NCBI GenBank assembly: GCA_016745215.1
Contig: CP050890.1
Span: 6,324,001-6,388,000 of the forward strand
Direction of reading: 5' to 3'
Origin: Thiohalocapsa sp. PB-PSB1
GTDB lineage: Bacteria > Pseudomonadota > Gammaproteobacteria > Chromatiales > Chromatiaceae
Length of the DNA: 64,000 nt
Part shown: one piece after another, positions 60,264 through 64,000 of the stretch
Numbering within the stretch: the stretch's first letter is position 1
How the letters are laid out: each line of letters starts with the position of its first letter
Made by a program: the position numbers and the translations under genes
The notes under the pieces: generated by a model
What the model was told of the DNA's origin: nothing
What the model saw: the letters and a program-made list of their open reading frames with translations, nothing else
The model's database searches: none

Positions 60264-61466
60264 GGTCGCCCGCAAGCGGGCTCCTACCCAGGGCCGAGCG
60301 TATGGTTGGTCTGCACGTCTTTCGATCGATAAGCTTGGGGCTGTCGGCAGAGATGACATTGCCGCGCCGGGACCGGTAGGAGCCCGCTTGCGGGCGACGG
60401 AGAGCCCGAGGCCATCGCGACGGTCGCCCGCAAGCGGGCTCCTACCCAGGGCCGAGCGCATGGGTTGGTGTGCATGTCTTTCGCTCGATGAGCTTGGTGC
60501 TGTCGGCAGAGATGACATTGCCGCGCTGGGACCGGTAGGAGCCCGCTTGCGGGCGACGGAGAGACCGAGGCTATCGCGACGGTCGCCCGCAAGCGGGCTC
60601 CTACCCAGGGCCGAGCGTATGGTTGGTCTGCACGTCTTTCGCTCGATGAGCTTGGTGCTGTCGGCAGAGATGACATTGCCGCGCTGGGACCGGTAGGAGC
60701 CCGCTTGCGGGCGACGGAGAGACCGAGGCTATCGCGACGGTCGCCCGCAAGCGGGCTCCTACCCAGGGCCGAGCGTATGGTTGGTCTGCACGTCTTTCGC
60801 TCGATGAGCTTGGTGCTGTCGGCAGAGATGACATTGCCGCGCTGGGACCGGTAGGAGCCCGCTTGCGGGCGACGGAGAGACCGAGGCTATCGCGACGGTC
60901 GCCCGCAAGCGGGCTCCTACCCAGGGCCGAGCGTATGGTTGGCGTGCAGGTCTTTCGATCGATGAGCTTGGGGCTGTCGGCAGAGATGACATTGCCGCGC
61001 TGGGACCGGTAGGAGCCCGCTTGCGGGCGACGGAGAGACCGAGGCTATCGCGACGGTCGCCCGCAAGCGGGCTCCTACCCAGGGCCGAGCGCATGGGTTG
61101 GTGTGCACGTCTTTCGATCGATGAGCTTGGGGCTGTCGGCAGAGATGACATTGCCGCGCTGGGACCGGTAGGAGCCCGCTTGCGGGCGACGGAGAGACCG
61201 AGGCTATCGCGACGGTCGCCCGCAAGCGGTCTCCTACCCAGGGCCGAGCGCATGGGTTGGTGTGCACGTCTTTCGATCGATGAGCTTGGGGCTGTCGGCA
61301 GAGATGACATTGCCGCGCTGGGACCGGTAGGAGCCCGCTTGCGGGCGACGGAGAGACCGAGGCTATCGCGACGGTCGCCCGCAAGCGGTCTCCTACCCAG
61401 GGCCGAGCGCATGGGTTGGTGTGCACGTCTTTCGATCGATGAGCTTGGGGCTGTCGGCAGAGATGA
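60264..61466. repeat. REP/BIME array: eight units of 158-159 bp
   Basis: Eight near-identical units start at 60264, 60422, 60581, 60739, 60897, 61055, 61214 and 61373. Each has a REP palindrome GTCGCCCGCAAGCGGGCTCC, an 85-90 base spacer, the inverse REP GTAGGAGCCCGCTTGCGGGC, and a short linker GGAGAGACCGAGGCTATCGC. Differences are single-base (for example GTATGGTTGGTCTGC versus GCATGGGTTGGTGTGC). The palindromes resemble Pseudomonas-type REP sequences. Long open frames through the array on both strands are a by-product of the period and GC content. Confidence 0.92.
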
Positions 61467-61938
61467 CTCCGCGTGTTGCCGCGCCGGGGTTTGTCTCATC
61501 GACGACGGTCGTCTTGTCGGCAGAGGTTGGATCATGCGCATCGGTTTCTGGAGACGGCGCCGAAATCATCCCTTCCCCACGCGCCTTTTTGACCAACTCG
61601 GCCGTGTTCTTGACGGACATCTTGGTATGGATGTTCCGGCGATGGGTCTTGACGCTGCGGGTTTCGATACCGGACTGCCTGGCGATCTCTTTGTTGAAGA
61701 GCTCCCCGCTCGATAGCAGCAGCACCTGGAGTGCTCGCGCGCTCAGCTTATAGGACAATTGTGGTCGTTCCGTGTCGGCCGCCGTATCCGACGCAGCCGT
61801 GGTGTCCGCGTCCTGCGTGTCATTGATGGTCCCGAGCTTGGTCTCCTGCGCATGGCTGGTCGGAATCCCGGTCCAGGATCGGGAGCAAAACAAGCGCAAC
61901 GCTATGACCAGACAAGTGCGCGAGCCCCCGCGACTCAT
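61393..61938 (-). CDS. LuxR-type HTH protein whose C-terminus reads into the REP array
   Basis: 181 residues. A LuxR-type helix-turn-helix lies at about residues 64-115: KLSARALQVLLLSSGELFNK, then EIARQSGIETRSVKTHRRNI and HTKMSVKNTAELVKKAR. No receiver or sensor domain precedes it; the N-terminal 60 residues are of low complexity (Thr/Asp/Ala-rich). After the HTH a Ser/Asp/Thr linker runs into translation of the last REP unit and ends there, so the C-terminus was probably replaced when the array grew. It may be a DNA-binding remnant of a larger regulator. Confidence 0.6.
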   Translation of the reverse strand: MSRGGSRTCLVIALRLFCSRSWTGIPTSHAQETKLGTINDTQDADTTAASDTAADTERPQLSYKLSARALQVLLLSSGELFNKEIARQSGIETRSVKTHRRNIHTKMSVKNTAELVKKARGEGMISAPSPETDAHDPTSADKTTVVDETNPGAATRGVISADSPKLIDRKTCTPTHALGPG

Positions 61939-62074
61939 GAAGCTGGAGCTTCATCGCGACTGTCAGGTCAGGGCGAGCAGCAGCGCCTCGGTCGCCGGAT
62001 CGCCGTCCAGCGAGGCGTGCCAGGACGCCTCCGCCAGCCAACCAGATGCGGGGATTGCTGGAAATCCTCGCGCC

Positions 62075-62512
62075 CTACTCAGCGGTTACCCTCGAGATAC
62101 TCGATCGCGACGATCTTCTATCTAGGAACACGCTGGTGAACGTATTGCTCGTATCGGTATAACTTTGCGCCCTATTGTAACAACCGCCGTAAGTGGCGTC
62201 GCAGGAGTAGACCCGGCAAACCTGTTCGCCACCGGCGCCCGAGGGGCGCCGGTGGCGGACATCTACCCACTTCATCCGCCCGCCCATGCTGTCACGCACA
62301 ATCGGGCAAATCACAGTCACATCGGCCCCGACGGCTTGCAGACTCGAGCCCAGGTGCCGCAGGTGCTCGGCGCCGTTGGGCGTCATGGCTTGGCAAATGG
62401 CGCTGGAGATGATCTTGCCATCATCTGCCTGCACATTGATGGAAAAGGCGCAGATGATCGCGGCGAACAACGCCGGTACCTTCGATTGGTTTTGACGCCT
62501 ATTTCTATCCTC
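62075..62512 (-). CDS. Small secreted protein of unknown function (CPIVRD type)
   Basis: A hydrophobic signal-peptide-like segment (ALFAAIICAFSINVQA) is followed by a mature part of about 117 residues with GSSLQAVGADVTVICPIVRD and CRVYSCDATYGGCYNRAQSY; four Cys after the signal could form two disulfides. Similar phrases occur in secreted unknown proteins of Chromatiales, in my recollection. There is no ATG before the signal segment, and the frame stays open up to 62815 through intergenic and IS-end sequence, so the start could not be fixed and the 5' part may be damaged by the neighbouring IS. Confidence 0.5.
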   Translation of the reverse strand, partial: EDRNRRQNQSKVPALFAAIICAFSINVQADDGKIISSAICQAMTPNGAEHLRHLGSSLQAVGADVTVICPIVRDSMGGRMKWVDVRHRRPSGAGGEQVCRVYSCDATYGGCYNRAQSYTDTSNTFTSVFLDRRSSRSSISRVTAE

Positions 62513-62729
62513 GAGGTTGGGTATTTGCCTGCTATCGGCAATCCCTAGCCTACAGATCGGATAGAGAACAACATGCGAAGGGATGCATCGAATGATTGCG
62601 ACATTTTCCCTTGTAAGAACCGCATTCGCTGTATCTCTGACCTCTGATCCTCTGGATCTCGATAACCATATGAATTTTAATTGAAATAGAATCCAATGCA
62701 AGCGTTCGGAGACCTTCCATTGAAGAATC

Positions 62730-63198
62730 AGGGCAAACGCATCTAAATTTCCCATTTTAGGCCGCTTGTAGGACATCAAGTAACTGCTCAAGATAATCCG
62801 TATCCCAGCCGGCACGGAGTCGCTTTAATTTAATGCTTTTCTTTGAGGTCGTATCTTTCCTGAGAATATTGAGTGCAATGTGCCGTAGGATGGAATAGTT
62901 TTCAGGTGCATGACCTTTTCGCGTTCGATTGGCATCTTCGGAAAAGGACACATCCAGAACCCAATGCAGTGAATTCTCAATTCCCCAATGAGAGCGAACC
63001 GCTTGGGCAAATCGTTTAACATCGCCTGACAGGCTGGCAATGAAATAGCGCCGGTCCGTGGTTACTTTTTTTCCATCATCTCGAATCGACTCTACCATCC
63101 CGATACCCCGGAAACCTTTCCATTGTTCGGCGTAATGCCCTAAGGAATGATTAGTGAAATAATAATACCGACGCGTCTCCAGGCGACCATGGTTTTTC
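62730..63198 (-). mobile_element. ISAs1-family element, copy 1 (3' part, interrupted)
   Basis: The end CAGGGCAAACGCATCTAAAT at 62730 is the terminal repeat. The transposase C-terminal part is intact on the minus strand to the stop at 62757: DRRYFIASLSGDVKRFAQAV, HWGIENSLHWVLDVSFSEDA and RHIALNILRKD are ISAs1 hallmarks, with the DDE-domain Glu in GIENSLHW. At 63198 the element is cut by the left end of an ISL3-type element. It is nearly identical to copy 2 at 63435-64000, with a few base differences. Confidence 0.85.
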
Positions 63199-63434
63199 GG
63201 CTCTCCCGGATCTCCTGGGACTGTTGTATCATGTAGATCAACAACTTGAGAACCGCCTGTCGCTGAAACCCCATCTGGACGCTGTTGATAATGACATTTG
63301 ATAAAGAGACCCTTCAGACGCTTTTAAATCTTCCTGATATCGCCGTTGATCGCGTGGTGCTCGGCGAGCGCAAGACACTTAAAGTCTATGTGCATAGCAC
63401 ACTGGAGGGTACGAACTGTCATCGCTGTGGTCGG
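63199..63434 (+). mobile_element. ISL3-family element, left end with transposase N-terminus
   Basis: It starts with GGCTCTCCCGGATCTCCTGG, an ISL3-type terminal repeat. From the ATG at 63291 the frame reads ETLQTLLNLPDIAVDRVVLG and VHSTLEGTNCHRCGRQGK, the N-terminal zinc-finger start of ISL3 transposases. It is cut after about 46 codons by ISAs1 copy 2. The rest of the ISL3 element should lie beyond the right edge of the window. Confidence 0.78.
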
Positions 63435-64000
63435 CAGGGCAAACGCATCTAAATTTCCCATTTTAGGCCGCTTGTAGGACATCAAGTAACTGCTCAAGAT
63501 AATCCGTATCCCAGCCGGCACGGAGTCGCTTTAATTTAATGCTTTTCTTTGAGGTCGTATCTTTCCTGAGAATATTGAGTGCAATATGTCGTAGGATGGC
63601 ATAGTTTTCAGGTGCATGACCTTTTCGCGTTCGATTGGCATCTTCGGAAAAGGACACATCCAAAACCCAATGCAGTGAATTCTCAATTCCCCAATGAGAG
63701 CGAACCGCTTGGGCAAATCGTTTAACATCGCCTGACAGGCTAGCAATAAAATAGCGCCGGTCCGTGGTCACTTTTTTTCCATCATCTCGAATCGACTCTA
63801 CCATCCCGATACCCCGGAAACCTTTCCATTGTTCCGCGTAATGCCCTAAGGAATGATCAGTGAAATAATAATACCGACGCGTCTCCAGGCGACCATGGTT
63901 TTTCTCTTTCGTTTCAAGAAAAACACTCGCATCCCGGCAGCATTGGTCGAGATCGACCGATTCGAACCAAGCGATGACATCTTGATGAAAAGTGCTCTGG
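63435..64000 (-). mobile_element. ISAs1-family element, copy 2, continuing past the right edge
   Basis: It starts with the same CAGGGCAAACGCATCTAAAT end at 63435. Its transposase frame on the minus strand is open from the stop at 63463 to the window edge: FESVDLDQCCRDASVFLETK and NHGRLETRRYYYFTDHSLGH precede the part shared with copy 1. At least 178 residues are visible and no defect is seen. It interrupts the ISL3 transposase gene. Confidence 0.88.

Noticed and set aside
60264..61466. CRISPR array
   Set aside because: The units are about 158 bp with nearly identical spacers, and each holds two opposed palindromes. There are no short repeats with unique spacers and no cas genes.
60284..61716. 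Long open frames on both strands across the repeat array
   Set aside because: They are made of the 158-159 bp REP units translated over and over (for example the MSSLPTAPSSS repeats). The frame changes with unit length and no ribosome binding site is present.

Overview
The window looks like a chromosomal piece of an autotrophic gammaproteobacterium of the Chromatiales (purple sulfur bacterium) type. The grounds are a class I phosphoribulokinase (Calvin cycle), a complete Rnf complex in gammaproteobacterial gene order (A-B-C-D-G-E), a full minor-pilin/PilY1 locus, and an adjacent peroxiredoxin-glutaredoxin fusion and disulfide reductase matching the garB-garA pair described from Chromatium. 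The species cannot be named from the sequence alone. No rRNA, tRNA or CRISPR array was seen.

Layout. 0-16.4 kb is housekeeping and envelope: the end of an FtsX-type permease, a MITE-broken gene, DUF2782, an orphan amino-acid binding protein, DUF1015, relA, rfbB-rfbA-rfbC plus a glycosyltransferase, an Mla/MCE-type lipid-transport operon whose ATPase has lost its catalytic Glu and switch His, and an EamA transporter. 16.4-21.9 kb is a nested transposon complex, the garB/garA-like redox pair and a trypsin-like protease. 22.4-30.0 kb is pilV-W-X-Y1-E. 30.0-32.3 kb holds two MITEs and a secreted, C-terminally anchored protein. 33.1-40.1 kb is prk and the rnf operon. 40.6-44 kb is thiE, thiD and putP.

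44.0-55.6 kb is the most unusual coding region. A class II photolyase fused to a renalase-like amine oxidoreductase and a FadL-type porin lie divergently from a four-gene operon: a large carotenoid-desaturase-like flavoprotein, an unknown 265-residue protein, a polyprenyl diphosphate synthase, and a 1038-residue protein with two acetoacetate-decarboxylase-like domains. The last four look like an uncharacterised isoprenoid or lipid modification pathway.

55.6-64 kb is accessory and decaying: a GHKL-ATPase/HExxH metallopeptidase protein beside a truncated TOPRIM-like gene, fragments of a REP-associated transposase, a DUF4338 (DruA-type) gene with one in-frame TGA, an IS630 remnant with an A7 slippery site, an eight-unit array of 158-159 bp built from REP palindromes, a LuxR-type HTH protein reading into that array, a small secreted protein, and an ISAs1-ISL3-ISAs1 nest at the right edge.

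Across the window at least four families of short non-coding elements with terminal inverted repeats can be defined from internal comparison, several nested in each other.
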